This document shows, piece by piece, positions 8,785 to 17,644 of a DNA stretch of 25,751 bases. The stretch covers positions 1-25,751 of the forward strand of contig JAPLSI010000035.1 of the NCBI GenBank assembly GCA_026398715.1, read 5' to 3'. Within the stretch, counting starts at the first letter, position 1. Every line of letters starts with the position of its first letter. The notes beneath the pieces were generated by a model, which had not been told where the DNA came from, did no database searches, and worked only from the letters and a program-made list of their open reading frames with translations. This DNA comes from Gammaproteobacteria bacterium. GTDB lineage: Bacteria; Pseudomonadota; Gammaproteobacteria; Xanthomonadales; Xanthomonadaceae. The translations under genes and the position numbers were made by a program.

Positions 8785-11388
8785 ATGAAGATCAACGGGC
8801 GATGGCTGGCCGGGGCGATCCTGGTGCTGGCGGGGGCCGGGCCGGCCCTGGGCAGTCCGGACGGGCCTTTGCACGTGCCGTCCCCGGACTGGCGCGACCA
8901 GGTCATCTACTTTGTCCTGACCGACCGTTTCGATGACTGCGACCCAGCGAACAACGACCAGCACGCCGGCGAATTCGCCGCTGCCGACCCCTCCCGCTAC
9001 AACGGCGGCGACTTCAAGGGCCTGTCGCGCCGGCTCGACTACATCCGGGGCCTGGGCGCCACCGCCCTTTGGGTCACGCCGCCAGTCGCGAACCTGTGGT
9101 GGGACAAACAGGCCAACCACGGCGGCTACCATGGTTACTGGGCCGAGGACTTCGGCGCCGTGGACGCGCACCTGGGCTCGCTGGCCGACTACCAGCGCCT
9201 GTCACGGCAACTGCATGGCGCCGGCATGTTCCTCGTGCAGGACATCGTGCTAAACCACACCGGCGACTGGTTCGAATACGGGCGCGATTGGAACAAGGAC
9301 GACCCGGCGGCGTTCTTCAGCCTCAAGCCCGACAGCCGCGGGCGCACTGCGCCCAGCCAGTGGCCCTTCAGCCTCAACGATGCGCGCGACCCCGTGCATC
9401 GCGCCGCCGGCATCTACCACTGGACGCCCAACGTGCGCGACTTTCGCGACCCGTTGCAGCTGCATGATTTCCAGATGTCGGGACTGGACGACCTCAACAG
9501 CGAAAATCCCGTGGTGTTGAAGGCGCTTCGCAAAAGCTACGGCCACTGGATCCGGGAAGCGGGCGTGGACGCGTTTCGCGTTGACACCATCTTGTATGTG
9601 CCGCCCGCGTCGCTGGTCGATTTCCTGTTTGCCGAAGACAAGGACGATCCCGGCATGGAGGCGGTTGCGCGCCAGACCGGTCGCCGCAACTTCCATGTCT
9701 TCGGTGAAGGCTTCGCGATAGACAAGCCGTACGAAGAAAGCCAGGCGCAGCGTATCGAGGCGCTCACCCGCCAGCAGGACGGATCTGCGCTGATGCCGGG
9801 CATGATCAACTTCCCGCTGTACGGCAGCCTGGTGGATGTGTTCGCGCGCGGCCGGCCGACGGCCGAGCTGGGCTACCGCATCACCAGCATGATGCGCGTG
9901 CACGCACGGCCCGAGTTGATGCCCACCTTCGTGGACAACCACGACGTGGACCGGTTCCTGTCCGGCGGCGACGCGGCCGGGCTGCAGCAGGCGTTGCTGG
10001 CGATGATGACGCTGCCCGGCATTCCCACTATCTATTACGGGACCGAGCAAGGCGTCACCGTGCCGCCCGCCGCGATGTTTGCCGGCGGCAGCGACGCCGG
10101 CGGGCGCGACCACTTCGACACCGATGCGCCCCTGTATCGCTTCATCCAGCGGGCCACCACGCTGCGCCGGGAACATCGCGTCTTCTCGCGCGGCAAGCCG
10201 ACCGTGTTGCGCGACACCGGCGCCGGCCCCGGCGTTTTCGCCTATCGGATGGACGACGGCAAGCAGAAGGCGATCGTCGTTTTCAATACTTCCGGCGCCG
10301 AGGCGCTGCTGGATAATCTCGAGACGGGATTTCCGACAGGGTCGAGGTTGCGCGGCATATTTGACATCGCCGGCGGCACGCCCCGGGACGAGGTGGCGGG
10401 CGAGGGTGGGCGAATCACCTTGCCGCTGCCGCCGCGCAGCGGCCGCGTGTGGTTGCTCGGGGATGGCATCGAAAAGTTCGCGGCGCCCGTTGCTTCCATC
10501 GCGCTGCATCCGCCCGCCGGCAATTCGGTAAGCGACGATTTTGAATTGCGCGGTGAAGCCCGGGGCCTGCGGCAATTCCGCCTGGTGGTGGACGGCGATC
10601 TTTCATCCGCCATGTCCGTAGACGTGGATGCCGACGGCCGCTGGAAAGCCAGCGTGGACACCTCGCGCATGGTCGATCCGAAAGTCGAACACGAGGTGGT
10701 TGGCTGGCACGGCGAAACCGGTGTCGTCTCGGCGCCGTTCCACTTCCGCGTCAATCGCCAGTGGCGGACGCTGGCCGACGTGGCCGACCCCGCAGGCGAC
10801 GACCGCGGACGTGCGCTGCGCTATTCCTACCCAAATGACGAAAGCTGGTCGGGCCGCACCACCGACATCCGTCGTGTTCGGGTGGAAGGCGCCGGTGGCG
10901 CGCTACGCATCACCTTGACCATGGCCGACATCAGTCGCAGCTGGAATCCGCCGAATGGCTTCGACCACGCGGCCTTCACGATTTTCATCCAGCTGCCGGG
11001 CAGGCGCGACGGTGCCCGCGCCATGCCCTTGCAGAACGCCGAGCTGCCCGGCGACATGCGCTGGAATGTCCGCCTGCGCAGCCACGGTTGGTCGAACGCC
11101 TTGCACACGGCCGACGGCGCGTCTGCCGGCAATGAAGGGCGCGCCGCGACGCCGTCCCCCGGCATCGAGGTGGACCCTGAAGCGCGGACGGTCAGCTTTA
11201 CGCTTTCCGCTGCGGCGCTCGGTGGCCTCGACTCGCTGGCCGGCGCGAAAATCCTGGTCAGTACCTGGGATTTCGATGGTGGTTTCCGACCCCTTTCCCC
11301 CGAGCCCGGCGGCGCCAGCTTCGGCGGTGGTGACGGCGCGCGGGACCCCTTGATAATGGATGAATCCCGAATCATCCAGTTGCACTGA
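8785..11388 (+). CDS. Secreted GH13 alpha-amylase with glucodextranase-like C-terminal domain
   Basis: This 867-residue enzyme should hydrolyse alpha-glucosidic bonds in maltodextrin-like substrates in the periplasm or outside. Residues 1-23 form a signal peptide (cut near ALG/SP). The GH13 (beta/alpha)8 domain covers about 35-470, with conserved region I DIVLNH (153-158), nucleophile Asp267 in FRVDTI, acid/base Glu308 in VFGEGF, and Asp387 in VDNHDVDRF. A beta-sandwich domain follows to about 560, then an Ig-like stretch (about 570-655). The last part (about 660-867) carries DPAGDDRG, YPNDESWSG, a hydrophobic beta pattern and NPPNGFDHAAFTIFIQ, as in the C-terminal domain of glucodextranases (PF09985-like, membrane- or carbohydrate-associated). 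It is divergent from the TBDR gene and 47 bases upstream of the glucokinase fusion, probably co-transcribed. The Shine-Dalgarno is weak (CAGG), and the signal peptide beginning directly at this Met supports the start. Confidence 0.93.
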   Translation: MKINGRWLAGAILVLAGAGPALGSPDGPLHVPSPDWRDQVIYFVLTDRFDDCDPANNDQHAGEFAAADPSRYNGGDFKGLSRRLDYIRGLGATALWVTPPVANLWWDKQANHGGYHGYWAEDFGAVDAHLGSLADYQRLSRQLHGAGMFLVQDIVLNHTGDWFEYGRDWNKDDPAAFFSLKPDSRGRTAPSQWPFSLNDARDPVHRAAGIYHWTPNVRDFRDPLQLHDFQMSGLDDLNSENPVVLKALRKSYGHWIREAGVDAFRVDTILYVPPASLVDFLFAEDKDDPGMEAVARQTGRRNFHVFGEGFAIDKPYEESQAQRIEALTRQQDGSALMPGMINFPLYGSLVDVFARGRPTAELGYRITSMMRVHARPELMPTFVDNHDVDRFLSGGDAAGLQQALLAMMTLPGIPTIYYGTEQGVTVPPAAMFAGGSDAGGRDHFDTDAPLYRFIQRATTLRREHRVFSRGKPTVLRDTGAGPGVFAYRMDDGKQKAIVVFNTSGAEALLDNLETGFPTGSRLRGIFDIAGGTPRDEVAGEGGRITLPLPPRSGRVWLLGDGIEKFAAPVASIALHPPAGNSVSDDFELRGEARGLRQFRLVVDGDLSSAMSVDVDADGRWKASVDTSRMVDPKVEHEVVGWHGETGVVSAPFHFRVNRQWRTLADVADPAGDDRGRALRYSYPNDESWSGRTTDIRRVRVEGAGGALRITLTMADISRSWNPPNGFDHAAFTIFIQLPGRRDGARAMPLQNAELPGDMRWNVRLRSHGWSNALHTADGASAGNEGRAATPSPGIEVDPEARTVSFTLSAAALGGLDSLAGAKILVSTWDFDGGFRPLSPEPGGASFGGGDGARDPLIMDESRIIQLH

Positions 11389-11435
11389 GAGCCGCCCCGA
11401 TTCACGTAGACTCGCGCCACCACCTGGAGCCCTTC

Positions 11436-13358
11436 ATGCCCCATCGCACCTTCGAAAGCCCGCGACTGCTCGCCGACATCGGCGGCACCTACGCGCGCTT
11501 CGCACTGGAAGTCGCGCCGGGTCGGTTCGAGCACAAGGTCTCGATGCGCTGCGCCGAGCATGCCGACTTCCATGCGGCGGTAACGGCCTACCTCGCCGAC
11601 CTGCCCGTAGCCCGGATCAAGAACGCCGCTGTCGCCATCGCCAACCCGGTGTCCGGGGATCGCGTGCGCATGACCAACTACCACTGGCAGTTCTCGATCG
11701 AGGAAATGCGCGCGCGCCTGCATTTCGACAACCTGGTGGTGGTCAACGACTTCACCGCGCTGGCGATGGCCCTGCCCAGCCTGTTGCCGCACCAGCGACA
11801 CCAGGTCGGTGGCGGCACGGCGCTGCCGCGCAGCGTGCACGGCCTGATTGGCGCCGGCAGCGGCCTGGGCGTGTCGGGCCTGATCCCGGCCGAGAAAGGC
11901 TGGATCGCACTCGGCACCGAAGGCGGCCACACCAGTTTTTCGCCGCGCGACGAACGCGAGATCCACATCCTGCAATACGGTTGGAAACATTTCCCGCACG
12001 TGTCCTTCGAACGCGTGCTGTCGGGCCCGGGCATCGAGCTGATCTATCGCGCCCTGGCCGACCGGGCCGGCACCAAGGTCGATCCGCTTAGCGCGCCGGA
12101 AATCACCCGACGCGCGCTGGAAGACAAGGACGCCTTGTGCCGTGAAACGCTCGACGCGTTCTGCGCGATCCTGGGCACTGCGGCGGCAAACCTGGCGGTG
12201 ACGCAGGGCGCCTTCGGTGGCATTTACATCGGCGGCGGCATCGTGCCGCGCCTCGGCGAATTCTTCGACCAGTCCGGCTTCCGCGCGCGCTTCGAGGACA
12301 AGGGCCGCTTCAGCGACTATATGAAGGGCATCCCCACCTTCGTCATCACCGCCGAGGACGCCACCTTCATGGGTGCGTCCACCATCCTGTCGGCGCAGCT
12401 GGGCGCGCTGGAATCGAACGAAGCCGCGACTATCCTCAACCAGATCCGCCGCGCGCGCAGCAGCCTGTCGCCGGCCGAACAACGCGTCGCCGATTACGTA
12501 TTGGCGCATCCGCGCTCGGCGTTGAACGACCCCATCGCCAAGTTGGCGCTGTCGGCCGAAGTCAGCCAGCCGACCGTCATCCGCTTCTGCCGCTCGCTCG
12601 GTTGCAAGGGCTTGTCCGACTTCAAGCTTCGTCTTGCCTCCGGCCTCACCGGCACCATGCCGGTAACGCACACCCAGGTCACCGGCCAGGACAGCAGCCT
12701 GGAGGTCGGCGACAAGGTATTGGGCAACACGGCCTCCGCCATCCTGCAGGTGCGCGACCACCTCAACCGCGAGAGCATCGACCAGGCCGTGCGCCTGATC
12801 AACGATGCCGAACGCGTCGAGTTCTATGCGGTCGGCCATTTCGGCAGCGTCGCCGACGATGCCCAGTTCAAGTTCCTTCGCATGGGCGTATCGTCCGCGT
12901 CCTACACCGTGCCGCGATTGCAGGCGCTGGCCGCCAACCTGTTGCGGCCGGGCGTGGTTGCGGTCGTGATCAGCGGCAGCGGACGCATTGACGAGTTGCT
13001 GGATGTCGTCGACCAGGCGCGCGCGAACGGCGCCGTGGTCATCGCCATCACCGCCAGCCAATCGCCGCTGGCGCGCAAGGCCGACGTGGCGCTGATCGTC
13101 GACCACGTCGAGGACATCGCCACCCAGGTGCCGATGATCAGCCGCATCCTGCACCTGCTGATGATCGACATCCTGGTGGTGGGCCTGTCGCTGCGGCGCG
13201 GCGAGGGCCAGTTGCCTCAGCTGGGCAACGCCCAGACCCTGGCCCTGGACGAGGGCCGCCCGGAACGGGCCGCCCCCGGCGCACGGGCGACCAGCCTGGG
13301 TGTCAGCGCGGCCGGCGACCTCGCCGAACTGACGTCCCACAGCCGTTCTGGCGGCTGA
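11436..13358 (+). CDS. glk: Bifunctional glucokinase / RpiR-family (HexR-like) SIS-domain regulator fusion
   Basis: This is one 640-residue frame with two complete modules. Residues about 10-325 are a bacterial ROK-independent glucokinase (PF02685 type): the phosphate-binding LLADIGGTYARFAL (11-24), catalytic Asp105 in VVVNDFTALA, GAGSGLG (139-145), and the glucose ligands Glu162 and His165 in LGTEGGH. From about 332 an RpiR-type N-terminal helix-turn-helix begins (QIRRARSSLSPAEQRVADYV, then SQPTVIRFCRSLGCKGLSDF at 377-396). A SIS sugar-phosphate-binding domain follows at about 445-575 (FYAVGHFGSVADDAQ; SGSGR at 513-517). The protein should phosphorylate glucose to glucose 6-phosphate and may sense a downstream sugar phosphate while binding DNA. 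Such Glk-HexR fusions are known from Burkholderia relatives. The C-terminal 60 residues are disordered-looking. A good CTGGAG lies about 10 bases before the ATG. Confidence 0.93.
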   Translation: MPHRTFESPRLLADIGGTYARFALEVAPGRFEHKVSMRCAEHADFHAAVTAYLADLPVARIKNAAVAIANPVSGDRVRMTNYHWQFSIEEMRARLHFDNLVVVNDFTALAMALPSLLPHQRHQVGGGTALPRSVHGLIGAGSGLGVSGLIPAEKGWIALGTEGGHTSFSPRDEREIHILQYGWKHFPHVSFERVLSGPGIELIYRALADRAGTKVDPLSAPEITRRALEDKDALCRETLDAFCAILGTAAANLAVTQGAFGGIYIGGGIVPRLGEFFDQSGFRARFEDKGRFSDYMKGIPTFVITAEDATFMGASTILSAQLGALESNEAATILNQIRRARSSLSPAEQRVADYVLAHPRSALNDPIAKLALSAEVSQPTVIRFCRSLGCKGLSDFKLRLASGLTGTMPVTHTQVTGQDSSLEVGDKVLGNTASAILQVRDHLNRESIDQAVRLINDAERVEFYAVGHFGSVADDAQFKFLRMGVSSASYTVPRLQALAANLLRPGVVAVVISGSGRIDELLDVVDQARANGAVVIAITASQSPLARKADVALIVDHVEDIATQVPMISRILHLLMIDILVVGLSLRRGEGQLPQLGNAQTLALDEGRPERAAPGARATSLGVSAAGDLAELTSHSRSGG

Positions 13359-13401
13359 GAGCTTGATCTGACGCGGTTTCGGCCCTTGTCGTAACGCTGT
13401 C

Positions 13402-13431
13402 TTTACATGTTTCACTGAAAACGGTTACATT
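13402..13431 (+). promoter_or_regulatory. Probable promoter of the lacI-type gene with embedded operator
   Basis: A -35 TTTACA (13402-13407, 5 of 6 to consensus) and a -10 TACATT (13426-13431, 4 of 6) are separated by 18 bases. The 14-base imperfect palindrome TGAAAACGGTTACA (13416-13429) lies within the spacer and -10, the arrangement expected for autorepression by the LacI-family protein encoded 37 bases downstream. No terminator is visible between the preceding gene and this site. Confidence 0.5.
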
Positions 13432-13467
13432 CGGGTTCGGCACGCCACCGGAGGGGGGCAGGACCGC

Positions 13468-14490
13468 GTGAACGTAACCATCAAGGATGTCGCCCGCGTG
13501 GCCAAGGTATCGGTCGCCACGGTGTCGCGCGCGCTAAACGGCCACGACAACGTGACCGAAGCCGTGCGCGCGGCTGTCCTGAAGGCGGCCAACGACCTGC
13601 GTTACACCCCGCACGCCGCTGCGCGCAGCCTCAGCAGCAAGCGCACCAATACTATCGGCGTCGTGTTGCCGGATCTTTACGGCGAGTTCTTTTCCGAACT
13701 CGTGCGCGGCATCGACCAGGTGGCCCGCGAACACGGCAAGTACCTGCTGGTCTCCAGCTACCACGGCCACCCGGAAGAACAGGGCGCCGCCCTGCGCGCC
13801 ATGCGCGGACGCGTGGACGGCCTGCTGGTGATGTCGCCCTACGTGCACGAGTCGGGCTTCCTTACCGAAAATCTTTCCTCGTCGCTGCCGGTGGTGCTGA
13901 TCAACACGCACCTGCCCGATTCGGGCTACCTGTCGCTGCGCATCGACAACTACGGGGCCGCCGTGCAGATGGTCCGCCACCTGGTGTCGCATGGGCACAA
14001 GCGCATCGCCTTCATCACCGGGCCGGAAGACAATTTCGATGCGCGCGAGCGCCTGCGCGGCTATCGCGATGCGCTGGCCGAGCTGTTGCCCGGTAGCAAG
14101 GAGTGGGTGATCCCGGGTGATTTCGGCGAATCGTCCGGCCATGCGGCGGGCGGCGCCATCGCCAAGGCCAAGGTACGGCCCGATGCCGTGTTCGCCGCCA
14201 ACGACATGATGGCGCTGGGTTGCCTGTTCGCCTTGAACCAGGCCTCCATTCGCGTGCCGCAGGACATCGCGCTGGCCGGCTTCGACGACATTCCCCTGGC
14301 GCGCTACGTGCACCCGCCGCTGACCACCATGCGCGTGGATATTTCCGACCTGGGCGCGCGTGCACTGCGCGCCTTGCTCGATGCCGGCAGCGAGTCGGCC
14401 AACGACAGCAGCCCCATCGTCCCGAAACTGATCGAGCGTGCCTCCAGCGGTGGAGACGCCCGATCCAGCGAGCGGGGCGACAGTTCCTGA
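13468..14490 (+). CDS. LacI-family transcriptional regulator
   Basis: This 340-residue cytoplasmic repressor has the standard length and layout. The N-terminal helix-turn-helix is residues 4-25 (IKDVARVAKVSVATVSRALN), with the hinge helix near AARSL (51-55). A type I periplasmic-binding-protein-like effector domain covers about 61-325, including IGVVLPDLYGEFFSELVRGI, RRI-equivalent HKRIAFITGP, FAANDMMALG and the dimer/effector stretch LAGFDDIPLARYVHPPLTTM. The start is GTG with a strong GGAGGGGGG about 10 bases upstream. Effectors in this family are usually mono- or disaccharides; with amylase and glucokinase upstream and receptors on both sides, a glucan breakdown product is likely. Similar operator-like motifs occur at its own promoter and three neighbouring sites. 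The last 20 residues are polar and probably disordered. Confidence 0.95.
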   Translation: MNVTIKDVARVAKVSVATVSRALNGHDNVTEAVRAAVLKAANDLRYTPHAAARSLSSKRTNTIGVVLPDLYGEFFSELVRGIDQVAREHGKYLLVSSYHGHPEEQGAALRAMRGRVDGLLVMSPYVHESGFLTENLSSSLPVVLINTHLPDSGYLSLRIDNYGAAVQMVRHLVSHGHKRIAFITGPEDNFDARERLRGYRDALAELLPGSKEWVIPGDFGESSGHAAGGAIAKAKVRPDAVFAANDMMALGCLFALNQASIRVPQDIALAGFDDIPLARYVHPPLTTMRVDISDLGARALRALLDAGSESANDSSPIVPKLIERASSGGDARSSERGDSS

Positions 14491-14500
14491 TGCCGACCCA

Positions 14501-14537
14501 TTGCCACTTTTTTTGCCCACGTTTGTAACCGATTTCA
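14501..14537 (+). promoter_or_regulatory. Probable promoter and LacI-type operator of the Oar-like TonB receptor
   Basis: TTGCCA (14501-14506) and TGTAAC (14524-14529), 17 bases apart, can form a sigma-70 promoter. The 14-base imperfect palindrome TGTAACCGATTTCA (14524-14537) begins at the -10 and shares TG/CA ends and A/T-flanked CG core with the sites at 8689-8702 and 13416-13429. A T7 tract at 14508-14514 lies in the spacer without a convincing hairpin before it, so it is not called a terminator. Confidence 0.45.
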
Positions 14538-14568
14538 GCGCAACGCCAACCCCTGGGAGGGGAGTCAC

Positions 14569-17565
14569 ATGACAACCAAGCATCGAAATTACCCGCGTCC
14601 GATCCCGAGCCTGCTCAGCGTCGCACTGGCAAGCTGCCTCGCACTAACCGCCCCCGCCGTAATGGCACAAAGCACGTCCGCCACGTTGCGCGGCGTCGTT
14701 ACAGCCGATGCCGCACCGGCGGCCGCAGCCACCATCACGGCCACCAACCTGGCCAATGGCTACACGTCGCGCGCGACGGCCAATGCCGACGGCACCTACA
14801 TCCTCGCCGGCCTGCAGCCGGGCACCTATCGCATCGATGTTTCGGCGGGCGGCAAGACCAGCTCGCGGACCGTCACTCTCGCGGTGGGACAGACTGCCAG
14901 CCTGAACCTGCCGGTCGGAGCCGCGGCGCCTTCCGCCACGACCCTGGACGCGGTGGTCGTGCAAGGCGCGGCCCTGCAGGAAACCAAGACGTCTGAAATC
15001 GCCACCTACGTATCGACCAAGCAGATCGACGCGCTGCCGCAGGGCAATCGCAACTTCCTGGCCTTCGCCGATACGATTCCGGGCGTGGTGTTCAGCACCG
15101 ACGCCAACAACGGCAGTTCCAAGTTGACCAGCGGCGCGCAGAACTCCAACGGCATCAACGTCTTCATCGACGGCGTCGGCCAGAAGAACTACGTGGTCAA
15201 GGGTGGCATCACCGGCCAGGATTCCAGCATCGGCAATCCGTTCCCGCAGTTGGCGATTGCCGAATACAAGGTCATCACTTCCAACTACAAGGCCGAATAC
15301 GACCAGGTCAGCAGCGCGGTTGTCAGCGCGGTCACCAAGTCCGGCAGCAATGAATTCCACGGCAATGTGTTCTACGACTTCACCAACGAAGGCTTGCGAC
15401 TGCCGACGTTGCGTGAAAAGGACAACGACAACAAGCTCGAATCCGAGGAAGTGCAGTACGGCGTGGCCGTCGGCGGCCCGATCATCAAGGACAAGGCGCA
15501 CTTCTTCTTCAGCTACGAGCACAAGAACATCGACCGTCCCGCGCAGATGAACCTGGGCCAGAACTTCACGCCCGATGACCTGCCCGCCGACCTCGCGGCA
15601 CTGGCCAATCAAACGACCTCCGCGCCCTTCGAGGAGGACCTGTACTTCGCCAAGATCGATTGGGTGCCCAGCGACAACCACTTGCTGGAATTCACCGCCA
15701 AGTACCGCACCGAGGACGATATCGGCAATCTCGGCGGCCAGAACACCTCCACCTATGGCACCACCAAGACAGGTGATGAAACGCGCCTGGACTTCCGCTG
15801 GCAGTACAGCGCCGAAAGCTACCTCAACGACGCGCACCTGACCTACGAGGACGCCAGCTTCGGTCCGCGCCCCCTGACGATCGGACCTGGCAGCATCATC
15901 ACCAATGGCTTTGACGCCGGTCGCGGCATCATCAACGTCGGCGGCGGTCGCGATTACCAGGACAAGGGCCAGAGCGGCTGGAGCATCAAGGACGACATCA
16001 CCTTCTTCGACATCGGCGGCGGCGCGCACAAGATCAAGGCCGGCTTCAAGTACAAAGTGGTCGAGATCAATGCCTTCGAACAGCAGCCCTACAACGCGCA
16101 GTTCTTCTACAACATCAACTCCAGCCTTTCCACGCCCTACCAGGTCCAGTTTGGTTCGCCGGTCGGCGGCGTCGATCGTGACATCACCTCCAGGAACAAG
16201 CAGTTCGGCATCTACGTGCAGGACGACTGGGACGTCAACGACAACCTGCAGATCAACATGGGCGTTCGTTGGGACTACGAGCAGTCGCCCGGGTACTTCA
16301 ACTACGAAACGCCGGCGGGCCTTGCCGCCGCGCTGCGTGGCTGGTCGAACCTGCATGCGCCGAACGTGGACTACGACATCGAGAACTACATCAGCGACGG
16401 CAGCAATCGCGAGGCCTTCAAGGGCGCGTTTGCACCCCGGTTCGGCTTCTCGTACGACATCAATGCCGACCAGCGCCATGTGATCTTCGGCGGCGTCGGT
16501 CGTTCGTACGACCGCAACCTGTGGGACTACATCGCGCTCGAGCAATCCAAGAGCACGTTCCCGACCTACAACTACCGCTTCAACGTGCCCGGAAATACCT
16601 GCACCGTGGGCGTGAACAACTGCCTGGCCTGGAACTCGTCGTACTTCGACCAGGCCAACCTGGATGCACTGGTGACGGCAAACCGCAACCTCGGCGCCGA
16701 GGTCAACCTGATCGACAACGACCTGAAGACGCCGTACTCCGACCAGATCAGCATCGGCATGCGCAACGCCTTCAAGCTGTGGGGCAACGACTGGAACAGC
16801 TCGGTGACGATCTCGCACGTGGAAAGCCACGACGGCATCGTGTTTGCCTTGGGCAATCGCTATCCGGGCGGCACCTTCCGCGACCCGAATTGCGTCGGCG
16901 CCACGTGGGGCTGCCAGCCCTGGGGCTTCCCGATTCCCGGCTACGGCACGCTCATCATCGCCACCAACGGCATCGAGACCGAAAACAACAGCCTCGGAGT
17001 GCAGTTGGAAAAGTTGTACAGCGAAGATTCGCGCTGGGGCTTCACCATGGCGTACACCTTCAACGACGCCACCGAGAACCGCGGCAACGCCTACAACTCC
17101 GACGAACATTATTCGTTCGACTACCCGAACCTGGACGACGTCAACATCACGCGTTCACTCGGACTGGCGCGGCATCGCATGGTTGCCACGGCCATCTGGG
17201 GCACGGCTACCGGCCTGACGCTCAGCACCAAGCTGACGCTGGCCAGCCCGACCCCGAAGGAGGCCTTGAACTGCCACGACGTACCGAACTTCAACAGCTG
17301 CTTCTTCGACCCGTTCACCCCGGGCAACGCCATCGGCTACAAGCAATGGGACGTTGCCATCCAGAAGGAATGGTCTACCTTCGGCGACACCAAGTTCCGC
17401 GTCCGCGCCGACATCATCAACGTGATGAACTGGTACAACTTCACCGACTACGACACATGGCGCGGTGGTCCCACCGACACCAACGCCAACTACGGCAGCC
17501 GCAATGGCAATGGCACGGCGTATCCGCCGCGCATGGTCAAGCTGACCGCGGGCTTCAGCTGGTAA
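14569..17565 (+). CDS. Oar-like TonB-dependent receptor with carboxypeptidase-regulatory-like domain
   Basis: This 998-residue outer-membrane receptor belongs to the Oar-like group. Residues 1-33 are a signal peptide ending APAVMA. A carboxypeptidase-regulatory-like beta-sandwich follows (about 38-116, ATLRGVVTAD, NADGTYILAGLQPGTYRIDV). Next come a TonB-box-like TLDAVVVQG (125-133), a plug domain (about 140-260, with SNGINVFIDGVG and VVSAVTKSGSNEFHGNVFY), and a large barrel ending in aromatic KLTAGFSW. It differs clearly from the first receptor, which lacks the extra N-terminal domain. GGGAGGGGAG before the ATG fixes the start. It follows the LacI-family gene by 78 bases with an operator-like promoter, and precedes the glycosidase/ABC operon. 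The substrate is probably an oligosaccharide processed by that operon (inference); Oar-type receptors are also linked to peptides or proteins. Confidence 0.94.
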   Translation: MTTKHRNYPRPIPSLLSVALASCLALTAPAVMAQSTSATLRGVVTADAAPAAAATITATNLANGYTSRATANADGTYILAGLQPGTYRIDVSAGGKTSSRTVTLAVGQTASLNLPVGAAAPSATTLDAVVVQGAALQETKTSEIATYVSTKQIDALPQGNRNFLAFADTIPGVVFSTDANNGSSKLTSGAQNSNGINVFIDGVGQKNYVVKGGITGQDSSIGNPFPQLAIAEYKVITSNYKAEYDQVSSAVVSAVTKSGSNEFHGNVFYDFTNEGLRLPTLREKDNDNKLESEEVQYGVAVGGPIIKDKAHFFFSYEHKNIDRPAQMNLGQNFTPDDLPADLAALANQTTSAPFEEDLYFAKIDWVPSDNHLLEFTAKYRTEDDIGNLGGQNTSTYGTTKTGDETRLDFRWQYSAESYLNDAHLTYEDASFGPRPLTIGPGSIITNGFDAGRGIINVGGGRDYQDKGQSGWSIKDDITFFDIGGGAHKIKAGFKYKVVEINAFEQQPYNAQFFYNINSSLSTPYQVQFGSPVGGVDRDITSRNKQFGIYVQDDWDVNDNLQINMGVRWDYEQSPGYFNYETPAGLAAALRGWSNLHAPNVDYDIENYISDGSNREAFKGAFAPRFGFSYDINADQRHVIFGGVGRSYDRNLWDYIALEQSKSTFPTYNYRFNVPGNTCTVGVNNCLAWNSSYFDQANLDALVTANRNLGAEVNLIDNDLKTPYSDQISIGMRNAFKLWGNDWNSSVTISHVESHDGIVFALGNRYPGGTFRDPNCVGATWGCQPWGFPIPGYGTLIIATNGIETENNSLGVQLEKLYSEDSRWGFTMAYTFNDATENRGNAYNSDEHYSFDYPNLDDVNITRSLGLARHRMVATAIWGTATGLTLSTKLTLASPTPKEALNCHDVPNFNSCFFDPFTPGNAIGYKQWDVAIQKEWSTFGDTKFRVRADIINVMNWYNFTDYDTWRGGPTDTNANYGSRNGNGTAYPPRMVKLTAGFSW

Positions 17566-17581
17566 TTTGAAGCGTCAAACC

Positions 17582-17621
17582 CGATCCCCATCCGCCTGTG
17601 AACCAGGCGGGTGGGGCATCG
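17582..17621 (+). other. Strong intercistronic hairpin without T-tract
   Basis: CCCCATCCGCCTG (17586-17598) pairs with CAGGCGGGTGGGG (17604-17616), a 13-bp stem with one G-T wobble and loop TGAAC. The stem is extended by CGAT (17582-17585) with ATCG (17618-17621) past a single bulged C. A smaller TTTGA/TCAAA hairpin (17566-17579) starts right after the receptor stop. No T-run follows, so it is more likely an mRNA-stabilising or attenuating element between the receptor and the downstream operon than a full terminator. Confidence 0.7.
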
Positions 17622-17644
17622 ACAGGAATAGGCAGTAGCAACTG

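Noticed and set aside
10827..13415. Minus-strand open frame of 862 codons
   Set aside because: Shadow of the glucokinase-RpiR fusion and the amylase C-terminus; no family motif, no credible ribosome site.
14508..14514. T7 tract after the LacI gene as a terminator
   Set aside because: No convincing stem precedes it; it fits better as part of a promoter spacer.
14644..17109. Minus-strand open frame of 821 codons
   Set aside because: Antisense shadow of the Oar-like TonB receptor, which has a signal peptide, plug and C-terminal aromatic end.
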